Below, piece after piece: positions 21,201 to 34,030 of a stretch of 64,000 nt of DNA; the stretch's first letter is position 1; the number at the start of each line of letters is the position of its first letter. The position numbers and the translations under genes were made by a program. Under the pieces are notes generated by a model. That model ran no database searches, was not told where the DNA came from, and worked only from the letters and a program-made list of their open reading frames with translations. The stretch is from Alectoria sarmentosa (taxonomy: Eukaryota; Ascomycota; Lecanoromycetes; Lecanorales; Parmeliaceae). The stretch is taken from positions 1 to 64,000 of the forward strand of contig WOGZ01000031.1 in the NCBI GenBank assembly GCA_009733775.1. Direction: 5' to 3'.

Positions 21201-24200
21201 GTCCTATGTAATACTTTGGTGAAGTATAAATATAAATCCAAGTTTTACCCTTCTTTCTTTGACCACTTTCTGAGCTTGATCGGAATTACAAATTCACGCA
21301 GTAGTACAACATATGCGAGTCACTTTGTCGCGCAGACACTTCCAAAATTACCTTCGAGCGTGAGCAAGTATGCAGTAGCTCTTGCCTACCAACCTTTATC
21401 GATCCCCACTGACGCGTCACAAAGTGAGGAACTAAAATTTGCAAAATGCCGGGTTAGACTGGATGATAGGCATTGAAGATGCCATTCAACAAAAGGATTC
21501 TGGTGTGTCACAGAGCGACGATGTTGAGGATGGTGAAGTGGAAGGGAAGACGCGTTACAAATTCCTGTGAATAGGATGATGATGGGCCAATCAATCGTCC
21601 TTCAAGCCCTCCAAAAGAACGCAGTGCACCAAAAGGTGAGTCTTTTATGTATCGCCACGTTCGAACTAAGCCAATCATTTCTCCAGATCGTCTCCATATT
21701 GCTAGCACCACTGAGGGAGTCGATGACGCAGCGTTTGCAAGAGGTCTCCAAAAGCAATTTGATGCGCTACTCGTTGCCGAGTGAAACCTCAGGCTGCATG
21801 AACGGCAGATTGCGTACCTGCAACAGCGATAATGACGACCTTATGTTTCTTTCTCAGAACACGACTCCTTTCGGAAGCCGTCGGGCTTCAAGCTCTAAGC
21901 CTGAATCGGTCCAGATAAAGGGGTGTACGGCAAAGGAGAAGGAGATGGTTCCTGGGAAGGAGACTCAGCGTACGGCAAAGCAAGTCACGAAGGGTGGGCG
22001 GCTCTTCGATGCAGGATGTCTCATGCTGATTTTTGTTGTAGATGCGCGCGCAGACAGAGATTCGGAGGTGGTCTTGGGAAGGAGAGACTGACCTCTTGAA
22101 AAACATCACCTTCCAGCAACTAATCATGGACGAAAATTTGGTTGTTATACTCGAAGAACTCCTGTGCTGCTGAAGAGACACGAAGGTGCTAACTATAATC
22201 GATGATGGAAAACAACTCCCAACCACCGTTCTCATCACGATAACTCAAACTCCTTTCGTGAATGTGGAGAGCTTTGGACCATTTCTGCGCTTTTTTGATC
22301 TTATATATCGATATTTTTGCTAAAAGAGATGATGAGAATATCAGTTGAACTCGAAAATATTGCGAATACTATCTTCTATGACTCAAAGCTCGTTTTCGAT
22401 CCTGATAATTCTTTCAATTATCTTAAGTGAGGAATCTCAAGACGCTTTCGATCGTCTCTTCGCGATATTCTCCTAAAAATTATACCAGAATCCGAAAGTC
22501 CGACGAATCCGACGTTATTCGATGTTAAAGGAACATGCATCAAAACGCAGAGCGAATCATCTCGTCTCAACTTCCACAATATATTATTCATTATGGATTC
22601 GATTCAGAAGCTCTTGAGCAAGATTAACTTAAGCTTACGCCCCCCTAAATTTGGCATCGCATGCCCCTACGCTGCCCAGTGAAGAGAAACCCGCAAGGGA
22701 TTATCCAGGGCGGGGATCCACAATACAACGGCTCACCAGGTAGATAGTCAAGCTCAACATCTTTTAAAGCGGCTCTTAGACGAATTAGCATTACATTTGG
22801 AATGCACCGGTGAAAGTCTAGCTATGAACGACCATATTCTATCGTCAGTAAGGCTTGGACTTTTACAAATGTCCGTATGCAAAAAGTTTCACATCCGCAA
22901 GGAGTTGAAGTTTGCTCAAGTGGAAGCTATGTGCGAAGACAATACGGAGAAGCTCGGCGTTCACATAGCCACTGGGATGGGAAGCTTACAGCGTACTAAG
23001 GTGATCTTAGCCGTCAGCTATGTGAAAGGAATTCCTCATTTCTATAGATAGATGTCTCTCTGGATTCCGACTCCGAATCCGAGTGCTTGCGTTTGGGAAG
23101 ATTTGCAATCATTTGCTTTCCTGATCACTTTAATGCGAAACTTCTTGAAGAAATACTTACCCGAGCTTTGGGGGCAATTAACGGCAAGTGGTTTGATACT
23201 CATGGAGAGACTTGGCTGGATCTTACGTAGATTCTTCTCTTCACAAGGAGTCGCTGTTCGCTGCTATCAATGACCCTAGTGCGCCTCTTCATGCACAGCT
23301 GAATCTGGGCGAGAGACACCTCGACGTTTTCGCAGTCTTCCAGCTGCTCATGCTGCTGTGTAATGACTCTCTCAATGCTATGAGAAACACATCCCTCAGT
23401 GCAGGAGGGACAAAGGTTTGAAGAAGCGGGCGATCAACTTGCAGAGACAGCAGGGTTTGCGTTTCTACTTTACAATCGCGTGAACATCCTACCTTCGAAT
23501 TTCTCGATGACTCGTGCTGAGCAGATCTACAAGGTTTTTGCATTGGATTCCACCGACGTCAACTTCCATGAGGTAAATCATCTTCTCTCTCTTGGAAATC
23601 GGCTCTGCCATATCATTCACTTTGCTTTCTCCTTTTGATTATTCGACTTCGCAAAATATTTAGAATGTCGTCACTTGTCAAGTCGAGCTTGGCACAACCG
23701 TCAAAGCAACTGTTTGAAAGGCAAGATTCACCGGCTCCCAGTAATTCTAGAACAGCCATCTTTGCACACACATGTTTGAAGCTTTGGGTAGGTCTTTAGC
23801 GAATGTTTCGAAGATGACGGAGGCACAAAGTTGGCAGCTGGCTTGCAAATATGCTACACACCCACATCCTCTGACAAATGCCGCATGTCTCTATCCAAGA
23901 CCGCATGCAAGATCCACATTCGACACAAGCATGAGCTCAAGACCTACTTGCCTGTTCCAAGATTTTCGAGAAGAGTGCCCGCAATATTCGAAAAGAGTGG
24001 AGATATTGGTATCGAGTAAGAGGCCAAAAAGAGTCTCCAAGAGCGAACGTTTATTTTGACCTCGTGACCGATGGCACTCCTCCGCCTCAGGACTCATATC
24101 GTTTACGGCTTCTCAATACTATCAGCCGTGAAACATTTTTTGACAACATACATCGATGTTTGAATCTCAAACAATAATCTAGCTTCCTGGGAAATGAGCA

Positions 24201-24680
24201 TTAGCGAGGTGAGAGGTCTCCGATCGTGTTTGGCAACAAGTATCTACGCAACAGCTACATCAAAAAAGGACGAGCAGCAAAGATCTTCTCAACGACGCGG
24301 TCGGAGTATGTCTACCTACTGGCTTTCAATTCAGTTCAGTTCTTTGGGTCAGATGGACTTGCGCAAAACTACGTGAGAGACATCAATATCACTGGACTCA
24401 CACAGACAAGCACGAACGCGATTCGAGCGGACAACAGAGCCCACATTCAAAACGAGGATTACGATTTTCATCTCCCAGTCGTTGGCCGCTTACCCATACC
24501 GGGGAACTCTCTTGACGCCATCGCCAGAGCGAAGCCATGATCCAGGATTTCGATTTCGTCAACGCCCAGCTGCTCGAGACACGTGAGCTGAAAGCCTCTC
24601 ACTCAAGAAAAGCCACCTTCAGCGGCACAGGGTACGAGGGAAAGCGTAGATTGACAGCATTGTGACTTACCGCTCCGTAA
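21201..24680 (+). pseudogene. degenerate multi-exon coding tract of unknown family
   Basis: Protein-like segments follow one another on the plus strand in changing frames. One is DRLHIASTTEGVDDAAFARG with FDALLVAE, which follows a GTGAGT...CTCCAG intron-like segment (about 21635-21686). Others are VESFGPFLRFFDLIYRYF (about 22252-22305), LDELALHLECTGESLAMNDH (22776-22835), EKLGVHIATGMGSLQRTKV (about 22950), LGRFAIICFPDHFNAKLLEE (23093-23152) and HLDVFAVFQLLMLLCNDSLN (23320-23379). Each is interrupted by stops or frame changes. Order and strand are constant, which suggests one large ancestral protein or a few adjacent ones. I do not recognise the family, and no transposase, polymerase or helicase motif is evident. 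Confidence 0.4.
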
Positions 24681-25162
24681 TGAAGGTACTAAGGAAATTC
24701 ATTCTCGTTGCGCGTTTGGGTATACCTCAAAGACAATAATGGTGCTTTTGGCTTTTAACTCCTGGCGGGCAACATATCACGATTCAAGGCTTGGTCAACA
24801 AACAGCCATTGCTGTGAACCACTACATGGGTAATCTGGTACGGCAAACCAGTGGTTTCTGTGCGAAGACGGCAATGCCGCGGAGATGTATCTCTCCCAAC
24901 TAATGACCCACAAATGAGCAAGACATGCAAAATCAATCATGTAACGACGACATTGCTACAGCGACAAAGACACTTGTACATTTGAAACTCATACCCAATG
25001 CTGCGTCTTCCGCTAATTCGATTCTAGACACACTCACCCTTATCCACTCCCAAACCCACGGATAAGCCGAAATTGATAATAACAACTCATGTCGAGGTAG
25101 TTACTCTTCATACCGAGATGATCACAACACGCTAGCTGATATGGTCGTAGACCACTGCTTCT

Positions 25163-25536
25163 CAATGTTGTCAAATACGTGATCCACGATCTCAGCTGTG
25201 GACTTCATGCGACATGTCTGTTAAATCAATGCGATGCACACAGCTGTGGACCATTTGTGCTGCGAGAAATCGAGGAGCTACTAAACGTGTCGATACGTGA
25301 TGATTTAGGAAATCCTTTGCGTATTCCTTTCAGAAGTTTGAGCACGATACACCAAAAGATGAAACATCGTGAAGGAAAGTGTGTTTTCAGATCTCAATCC
25401 TCAGAGAACGTAAGACATCTAATACTGAAAATACGAGAGCCAGCAGGTCAAAGACAAAGCGTAGGAAGACAGGAGACTTCTCTCAACTGTCATCTCCTTA
25501 TTTCAATTCGAAATTACCAACCTACGGAAGGATGAG
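25163..25536 (+). pseudogene. fragment resembling the catalytic end of an Ulp1-like (C48) cysteine protease
   Basis: In one frame the text runs KYVIHDLSCGLHATC, LLNQCDAHSCGPFVLREIEE, then LLNVSIRDDLGNPLR. The Q-x5-C-G spacing with a following hydrophobic F-V-L matches the oxyanion Gln and nucleophile Cys of SUMO proteases and related transposon or viral cysteine proteases (pattern Q-x4-D-C-G-x-[FY]). The usual Asp before Cys is Ser. Upstream sequence, where the catalytic His and Asp should be, is full of stops (25000-25160), so the domain is incomplete. Ulp1-like domains occur in host SUMO pathways and in several DNA-transposon families; the broken setting favours the latter, by inference. 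Confidence 0.45.
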
Positions 25537-28500
25537 ATGCTGCGGAGCGGCAAGGTATGACGAAGATTCATTCATCTCTCGAACGCGTACCCGAGGACTC
25601 TCAGGATGAGGAGTCAATCCAAGAATATGCCGATCCAGAAGACATCACAGTCTCTTTTTGAGATGACGACAACTCTGTCGCCCAAAGCTACCAATTCTAC
25701 GTAACATTGAGGTTTGGACTGAACTACCATGATTTTGAAGGTATTCATGACGGAGCTTTGGATCACTATCTTCCTATCATTTACTATCGAGAGTATTCAG
25801 ACCCAGAGGCTTTGACTCACTCGTCGGCGGTTTATTTGATGACAATTGGACTTTTGTCCGATTGGCGGATTCACCTGCTGATCCGTCACAAAACAATGTC
25901 GAGACAGATAACACCACCGTGCCATTCTTTTTGTCTACGCTGTAGGCTTTCTTTACTCATCTAGATTGACGCCATTCGTGACCAAAGACCTGGAACACCA
26001 GATCTATTGTGTCCAAAGCTCTAGACGCCAGGACTTTCACATTCATCAAACACATCGATGAACATATTAGGATACTTCTCAGAGGACCAGGATGCTCTGA
26101 CCGACCTCGATGATGACGACTATCACTGCCTTAACAATCTCGTACGCTGTCGTGTTTCTGCAAAAACCCGCAAAGAGTTACCCCAACTTCGTACCCGCAC
26201 CATTTATGTTTGCTCGTGTTTGCATTCAGTCAATTCATTCTCCGTGCTCATGTCTTTGTTTCGTATGCTGGTTGTCTTCGTGTCGGAAGACTTCGAGAAA
26301 CTAGCGCGGAATTAGTTCGTGGTCACCATAGACGGTTCGATTCAAACAGAGCCGTTTTACCCAGACGCCTCCACGCAAATCGATTTCCCGTCGACATCAC
26401 CGCCGGCAGAGCCTGTGTCTTTTGCTAAAAACTTATAAATGGGTGCTATGACTACAAAAATTGGAGCAATCATTGGCGGATACTATTACACATCCTAGCT
26501 CATGAAAGTTCATATGGAGATCAATTTAATAATTTGCAGGCCATGGCAGATCAATGTCTTGTGGTCGTGAGTTACTATGAAGCCCGTGGTATTCACTACC
26601 CAGGTCTTGCAGACTGGCGGCAGAAGCTAGAAGAAAGCCATACGAAGCTGCGAGAAGATTGGCAAACGAGGAATGATCTGAGTGATAAATACTCGAAGAC
26701 AATCCGGAAACAATTCAATTTTTTTATGCTTTGGTTGAGCCATCTCCACTTTCCCTACGATTTCTTCTTGTCATCACGCTCCAAATATCACTGCAGAATT
26801 CAGGTGTCAAGCAAAACTATTCGTTGATCTCAGCAAGCTCGCTGGTAACTAGGCGGCAAGGCATTTCAAAGGCTGAGACGTCGGCACAGTCTAAGAGAGA
26901 GTCAATACCCCGCCTCAAGGGGTGATTAAGAAGAAGAGTTCAATGCGGAGACTGAATATTTGAGAATTCTCGATAGGATACAACAGTTCAATCCAAGTAA
27001 CCTCAGACCGAAAGGAAACTATACTTGGGAACAGCACAATTGGAAGCGTAGGATCAAAAAGACCTTCGTCTGGTGGGTAGTCTTCCTCAACCACAAGGAG
27101 AGATCAGAGCTCGACAAATTCGTGTAGGATGCAGGCCTTGGGCGAAGTTGGTGTGAAATCTCGCACAAGTGCCATTGAGCCTTCTGCTTCGTAGCGTCTC
27201 ATCTCGAGCAAGTGTTGATGCTGATTTTGCAGGCATTTGGCCTCTCAAAAAGATTCGATGACTTGAGGGATCTCCTATTCCGACATCGGCTGCCGACTTA
27301 TTCCTCTCACTTACCACCATCTAAACCCAGACCAACTTTGTCTGATGTCGGTGTGCTAGGCATGACAAGGACATTCTCCTTTTACAAAGGCAGCAGCCCT
27401 ACCTTATTCAGCAAAGCGTCGTCTAACAGCCCGAAAAACTTCATTGAAGCAAAGCTCGATTTTGAAGAGCGTACAAGGCCGCTAAAACCTGGAAGAAAAG
27501 GAAGGATCGTATTAAGCTGACACTGAGCAGGCTTCGCTCGAGCGATGGATCCAAGACCCCAGCAACGGGGAGAATCACTGTAGCAACAGGATTCGATCAA
27601 CGTGAGTATCAAACGACACGGGCAGCTGGATCCGAACTGAATGAAGAGAAATTCTAAGAAGTTTGAACGCTTGGGAGTTTTGCCCAACCCCGGCCATGCC
27701 ACACCTCATTTTTCAAACACTCTTGTCTTTGCGCCACAGGAGATAATTCTGAGCATGGAAATTGATAATCTAAGCAGTTATGAGTTCAGCATACTGTTCA
27801 ACACGAACGAGGAGCTAAGAAAGCATATGAGCTGTTCTTTTCAATCACCCATGTCTACATTTAATAAATGCAACATGGCAACACTTTTCTCCTTACCATG
27901 AAACTCAGATCCGTGGCAGCGTGATACGATACACGAGCCTCGTCGCTCTCGTAGCCTTGGTCGTTTTCCATATTTGGTCACAAGTCTTGCCAACTCCATT
28001 TGCTGTGCTCGACTACAGAAGACAAGAGTACATGCAGTACATTACCATCTACTTAGGACCTACTTTTGCGGGGTTTTCTATGTAAGAAAAAGAGAGACTC
28101 ATCAGCCCAATGAGATTTTTCAAGACACGTCCAATTGTTATCAAATCTTTCTCCGCTCTGTTGACAATGTTCTTAGATTTCCTCTCTTCTTCCATCCAAC
28201 ACGCGTAAGATTCACAGTAAATTCAATATCTTATCAACATAACAGCTTCAAAAGCAATTGATATCGATTCTGAAATGGGAGATCTCACTGTGAGCGATCT
28301 GAGACAGGATCAACCTTTTGCCATCTTGACTTTCGACCCGACAAAATGCAATCTCGCAGACGCTGCTATCGCAACTCGACGTCGTCAACTCATAAAATAT
28401 TTGAACTTCAATGTGTTCGAGTAATCAGGGATGGTTATCGTGGACACTATCGCGAATATGACTTTTTCCTTATGGAGCAATGCAGAGAAATTGAAGACGG

Positions 28501-30050
28501 TGGAGGGGTGGACGATGTGGTCAATTGTCTGTCGATACATATACTCACTTCGATCCCCAGAGATGGTCAGAGTCTACAAATCCTCAGCCAGTTTGCTCCG
28601 CAAGACAATAAATAAGATTTGATGGTTTCAATGTCGAAATATTTGTCAAAGTGTAATCTGTTCAAGCTCGTCTACCTCAAAGACAACAAGATTCTGGCCC
28701 TTTAACCTGGAAGGGTCGATCTGAACGTGGGAGGAGGACTTTGAGGAGTGCCTGGAGGAGCGTTTCTTCACCTCCCTTCATACTTTCCTTCGGAGAATCG
28801 CAAGTAGAGGTTTTTAATAACAAAGGGGGGGTTTTGAGTCTTATATGATTAAGGATTCAAATGCATTATTTCGTCACAGTCATTTAAAATTTTGATGAAA
28901 TCGATGATTTCAAAGAATACGTTGTGTGTGCGCTTTTCATGCGTCTTCCAGCAACTGCAATGAAGATTTCCAAGCGTTTAACCAAAGCCATCCCCTGCGG
29001 CTTAGGTAAATGGGCTTTCCATCTTTTGCAGATTGTTTTCGAGAGCGAAGCGCTGGCTGATCACCTTGAGCTCGGCACCATCGTCAAGATGAACCTTCAA
29101 CCTCGGATCACTCCAACGAGGAGACCGACGCGGGTGTAGCCTTCATGAAGATTCAAGACGTCTACCCTAATCACAGCAAGAGCGACACTTCAGTTCTCAT
29201 TCCTGGATTTCCAATCATTCCACCAAGAATAAGATTGAGTTCCGCCTGCCGAGCAGACATCATATCAGCGTAACGATGTTCGAGCGTGACCCAGCCACAG
29301 CCCGATACGAGATAGATCGGTTGCCGAGTGAGAAGACGCGGAGAAGTACAAGAGACCCGGGCCCTGGCAGTATGTCTGTCTGAAAACATTTGCGGCCTGG
29401 TTCTGAATTAGTCTGGGACTCGAAGAGGATTTCGACAAGAAAGTTGGTCCGAAACTTCTGCGTTGAAAAATGAGCATGCTCGAACCCAACCTCGAGCATG
29501 TCGAGACCAGATCGAAAATCGATTCTCAACCAATATTAGGGACTGGAGGGCGCGCGACATCGAAATTCTGCATACCAAGTCTGGAGCCGCGGAGAAAGGA
29601 AAAGAGGACGCTTTGGACGGGAGAAAGGATAATAACGCAGGGATCTCCAAATATCCCATCCACACATCTAGCGTCTTCCAATCCGCGAAATGATGACCAA
29701 GGTTCAGTTGAGCTTCGCTCCACGTTGTCAAGCCTCGCGAAAGGAAAGACCTCCACCCCGCTCCTGACTACACTCGAGCGATATGCTTCCAACATTTCAA
29801 TCTTACAAACTTCCTCAGGAGGAGCAAATGCAACGACCTCGCTTTGTTGAACGAATGATTGAATGAAAACATTGATGGAAAAGAATGATGGCAATTTCCC
29901 TGAATGTACTGCCATCGAGTTCATGAATTCCACCCAACTAGCGTTCGGTCCCATAATCTTCTTCTTATTTCTCTGTCTTCGTCCCCGACCAATCATCATC
30001 AAAATGTTTCTTCTTTACAAAGAGAATAAGAAAAAGGAAAAACTTTGAAA
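25537..30050. other. relict island, unidentified fragments
   Basis: Several plus-strand frames look like broken protein. One at 26534-26827 has ADQCLVVVSYYEARGIHYPG, then KLEESHTKLREDWQ. One at 27641-27901 has LGVLPNPGHATPHFSNTLVF. One near 27931-28080 has a membrane-like stretch (SLVALVALVVFHIW). One at 28924-29139 has KAIPCGLGKWAFHLLQIVFE. None is intact and none is recognised. No RNA gene is seen. Confidence 0.4.
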
Positions 30051-31471
30051 TAAATGGCCGGATCCAAGTATGTGGTGGACTTTTCCTATCACTCCAACTT
30101 GCATACTTTCCCTCTCAAAATCTGTCATCAGCAGTTCTTCATCTCCTCAATTCCACTCATATATATCTTCTCCGGCTCCCAACACCAGCCATGGAACCAT
30201 ACCCTGATACCAATTCCTGCCGATCGCGGCGAAGAAATCAGAAAGCGTGTGAGAGAACGAGATAGATGGCTCCGACCAGCAAAGGGACCGCCCAACAAAG
30301 CGTGCGAGAGCAGGTACCAGTGCCCACGTAGCCACCAGGAGGGCGATAGACAGGAGGTCGAAGACCCATCCTAAGCCCGAAGACGCCCTGGAGACAGGTA
30401 CGATCGTGAGCGCCTCCAGAAAGGGGCTGAGATAACAATTGGTGGGGGCGGCAAAGCGAAAAGATCACACCTCGCACTCAGGAGTTTCTCAAGCAGCCAC
30501 CATCATGCTGTCAGCAAGCAACCTTTAATGGACGACAACAAATGGCTCGATTGTTGGGGGACCGATATCGCACTCCTCAATAGGGGCATCCTATCGAAGA
30601 CGGCAAGATGTTCAAGAAGGACGTTTCTTTGGTACGAAGGACGCAAAAGGGAAATGGGTCGACCTTCCACAAAGACGCGTGCAAGGTTGCCCTAGACGGC
30701 GGGGCTCCAGAGAAAGCTTCTCGCCTCTTGAGGGAGAGATGAAGGAGGTCAAGGAATTGCTGTGGTCTATTATGGCCGGAGGGCCGTAGAATTATACAGC
30801 GCTATTAGTAGGAATTGGCTTCCGACTTCCGAGTCTGTCGAAATATTCAATAAAACAAATCCTCGCACTATTACAAAGAATGCCCACTACCATACTCGCA
30901 GATGAAGGCGCCCACAAACATACCGCTCTCAACAGTGCTATCGCAAAATGGTCCCACGAATCCACATCTGCCTGCCCATTGGCCTCCGTTCGCCGGTAGC
31001 GCAGGACATCATCGCGTCGATGGCATTTGGAGGCAGCATCGCTTCCTTGATCGTTGAAGACCTTCATCTGTAGACGTTCCCATATCGAGAGCGACTTTCA
31101 CGAGGCAGGGGAACAAACCAGCACAGAGTGTCTCCACGACCACAAAAGCCGAGAAACGTTGTGGCTCGATAACGGCGACAACTGTATTGCCCCAATTTGA
31201 CGGTGACTTGGAAGCAGCTTACCCGAAATACATGGGAAACATCTCATCTCGGACATCATGCAAGCCTGGATTGATACAAACATGGGGAAATTGCGTTACA
31301 ATCTGACATCCTAGACAGCTTGCAAACAGAGCATGGCGCAAGAAAGTCGATAAAATAAGGGAAATATCCAATGCAAGTCGTCATCTTCAGTATCACGCAA
31401 GCAAAAGTTGGTCACAAAAATCGACCCAGACACGCTCTGTTTATAGTCCTGTACACCAGCCATCCGATGCT
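30051..31471. other. right edge of relict island and 3' flank of the peptidase gene
   Basis: Short broken frames only. A 60-residue frame at 30900-31075 reads as protein (SPVAQDIIASMAFGGSIASL) without a family. The intact minus-strand peptidase begins immediately to the right, so the island ends near 31.4 kb. Confidence 0.4.
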
Positions 31472-33991
31472 TCATTCGAGTGACTTCGTTGCAGCGTTAA
31501 TGTTCCCTTCAATGATCCGACTCCACCGCTATGAACACACATACGTCAGCAATGTATTTCCATACAAGTTTGCAGAGAATTACTCACCTCGACGCCCTCT
31601 AGGTCCCCATTATCCACACACTCCACCAATCCTGGGAACGTCGCCCCCGCATAACCAGTCCAGATACCCGGGGCAAAAACGACATGTTTGAACCAGCTTC
31701 TGCCATCCAATCCCGTTTCATACAAGAATTTTCTTTCTAAATACTTATATCCTTCATTAACCCTCTTGACCTCAGCATAAAGCTGTGCCTTGCGCCACCA
31801 TCTCCACCAGGACACACCTTCGCTAATTTTGGATGCAAGTGCAGCAGCGCGGGCGTCGAAGGTAGCGGTTGCGTTGCGTAGGCGGGATATGGCGTTTTCG
31901 AGGAGAGCGAAGGAGGGCAGGGAACGGATCAACTCGTGTGGGGACGAAGTAGTAAGATTCTTGACAGAGTGGAGGTAGGTTTCCAACTCAACGGCGTAAT
32001 CTGTAGCATTGAAAGCAATAACGGGCGTCTCCACCAACGCCGCTGCATAAAGCGCCCATACTTTGGTCATAGCGACGTGATATGTCCAGTCCGGATCAGC
32101 GAATTTGTCCATCCAAGCGAAACTGTCATAATTGCTATGGTAATGATAGACCGCATCCCCAGGCCCGCCGCCACCGAAGCCGATATCCACCGAGGGGATA
32201 CCGGCAAAATCTTGAAAGGCGGTAAAATCGCTCCCAGAGCCCATGGTGTCAATATGTCCGTCCCACAGGTCGCGGACTGTTTGGCCTGGGATCGTTTGGT
32301 TGGGTGATTGCACCACTGATGTAGCTTCGTAGAGCGCTTTATTCAAAAGTGGTGCAGCGGCCGCAGAGAATTTGGATCCCCTGACAGCGACGTCGACGTT
32401 AATGTAAGCGATGGCTGCTTTGGAGAGCCAAGGTAAGTACTCCTCGACCCACTCAGTGGAGCCGATGAGACCGTATTCTTCGCCGTCCCAACTTGCGAAC
32501 ACAATGGTTCGAAGCGGCTTCCAGCCTTTGCTTAGGGCCACACCAAAACTGCGTACTAGTTCGTTCATGGCTGCAGAACCGCTATTCGGGTCGCCTGCAC
32601 CGCCTGCAATCCAGGCATCGCGGTGATTGCCCAGGACTATTACCTCGTCTTGAAGCGTGCCGTTGATGATGCCTATCACGTTCCAAAGTGGAGTCGTGAC
32701 GTACTCCTGCTCATTAACCAAATTCAAGACCAGATTAGATGGTGATGGGCCAATGTTGTATTCTACACCCTTGTACCTCAGGCCACCTCCTTGCCAGAAT
32801 TTATTGAAGTCCTCAGCTTTTGGCCCATGCCCATTCAACGCCCTGAGTATCGGCAACGCATCCTTGTAAGAAATTGGCACAGACGGAATAGCCGGAATAG
32901 CATGATGAGGATCCTGTCTTGGGACCCCTGGCTTTGAAGGATAACCTGGCGTCGTAGGATCCCCAGGTGCTATACCTTAGACCTGTCAGCTATGCTATTC
33001 TTAGAAGGCTCTGTTCATACATACTCAAGAATTGCGAGCTCCCTCTTTGCACGCTGCTCGGATTTCTCGCCGGCCCATTTGGGTACGTCTTATAACCATT
33101 TTCCTCTGTAATCTCTCCATCTTCTTGCGGATCCGTGTAAAGCACCGCACCCACCATTCCTAATTCCTGCGCCCTCTTGACTTTCAGACCTCGAAAGATC
33201 CCACCGTATTTGGCGATTGCGATATTGCCCTTCAGACTGACATTTGCCTGTTGTAAATCCTCAAAATCCTTATAGGTCCCAAAATTCACATAAACGTATT
33301 GTGCAGTGGCATTGCCACTAGCAGAGTACCCATGGAATGTAGGCACCCGATTGTCAAGCCCACTCGTTGGGTCTTCTGGCAGGACGTCTTCTTCCATGAT
33401 GCATTCATATTTGACCTTGTATCCCCCCTTTAGGTTTCCCTTATCCTTCCTCCCCTCCACCAACCCTCCTTCATTTCCCTCAGCAACCGCAAAGTTTCCC
33501 TCATCGGCCTTCTCAAGCAAGGCCAACCGATGTCCCAACGGATAATTTATATAAATATCATAGGCCACAATGCCACTCTCCACTCCAAACTCTACCCACC
33601 TGTCCCTTGTCCAATCCGCCTGACTCAAGTTCTTGCCCGCCAAATGCGGACCCGCGGTATAATACTGCTGCCACTCCTTTGCCTTCTCTGGCTTCGGCGT
33701 ATCCAGCAGTACTTGGGTCAAATCCTTGTAAGACAGTCCCTTGTTTTCATATGGAGAGTACCATGGCAGATATGAGCCGTGATGCCTGGGGGACCATTCA
33801 CTCTCGGTGTTGTTACCCGGCAGATATCTCGCCGGTATCAAGAAGAGGATGATAACGACTATGAGGGTGGTACTGAGGGCAATGGTGCAGAAGCGACGGA
33901 TCGTGCTGTGGGTGTAGCGGGGACGGGACGGTGCGACGATTACGGTGGTGATGAGGGGGGTTTGCTCGCTTGGGGGTCTGTTGTTCGCCAT
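31472..33991 (-). CDS. M28B metallopeptidase, glutamate carboxypeptidase II / Vps70-like, type II membrane protein
   Basis: Three exons (33025-33991, 31588-32975, 31472-31528) give 803 aa. A short cytoplasmic tail precedes one signal-anchor helix at residues 34-54 (IALSTTLIVVIILFLIPARY). Then comes a lumenal/extracellular part with a PA-like insert (about 150-330), the M28 dinuclear zinc domain and a C-terminal helical dimerisation domain. All five zinc ligands of the GCPII family are present: His near 440 (GNHRDAW), the bridging Asp near 451 (GDPNSGS), Glu near 489 beside the catalytic Glu (WDGEEYGL), Asp near 517 (NVDVAV) and His near 602 (YHYHSNYDS). The last exon supplies only RWSRIIEGNINAATKSLE. 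Several N-x-S/T sites fit a glycosylated ectodomain. The enzyme should cut acidic C-terminal residues or small peptides; its substrate here is unknown. Yeast Vps70 is the nearest named fungal relative I know. Confidence 0.94.
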
Positions 33992-34030
33992 AGTTCATTT
34001 AGGGTTAATGGCAGTGTCTTGGGATGTTTG

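Larger units (their letters stand above)
18713..31400. other. relict accessory island without intact genes
   Basis: For about 12.7 kb no open frame exceeds about 175 residues, while flanking regions carry genes of 200-1250 residues. Stretches of protein-like text switch frame every 50-150 residues and are cut by stops. Most readable text is on the plus strand. It includes the SAT20-type pseudogene, a long unidentified coding tract (about 21.2-24.6 kb) and an Ulp1-like fragment (25.2 kb). The pattern is what long decay or RIP of duplicated or mobile DNA would leave. I found no terminal repeats, target-site duplication or recognisable transposase, so the element type is open. Confidence 0.6.

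Noticed and set aside
26325..26350. GGTTCGATTC resembling a tRNA T-loop (B box)
   Set aside because: No matching acceptor stem, anticodon arm or A box at the right distance on either strand.
29526..30002. 158-residue minus-strand frame in the relict island
   Set aside because: No recognisable motif. The plus strand in the same place reads equally well, so neither can be called a gene.
18713..31400. Island as an intact Starship or other named giant transposon
   Set aside because: No tyrosine-recombinase captain, terminal repeat or target-site duplication was visible, so the name is not supported.
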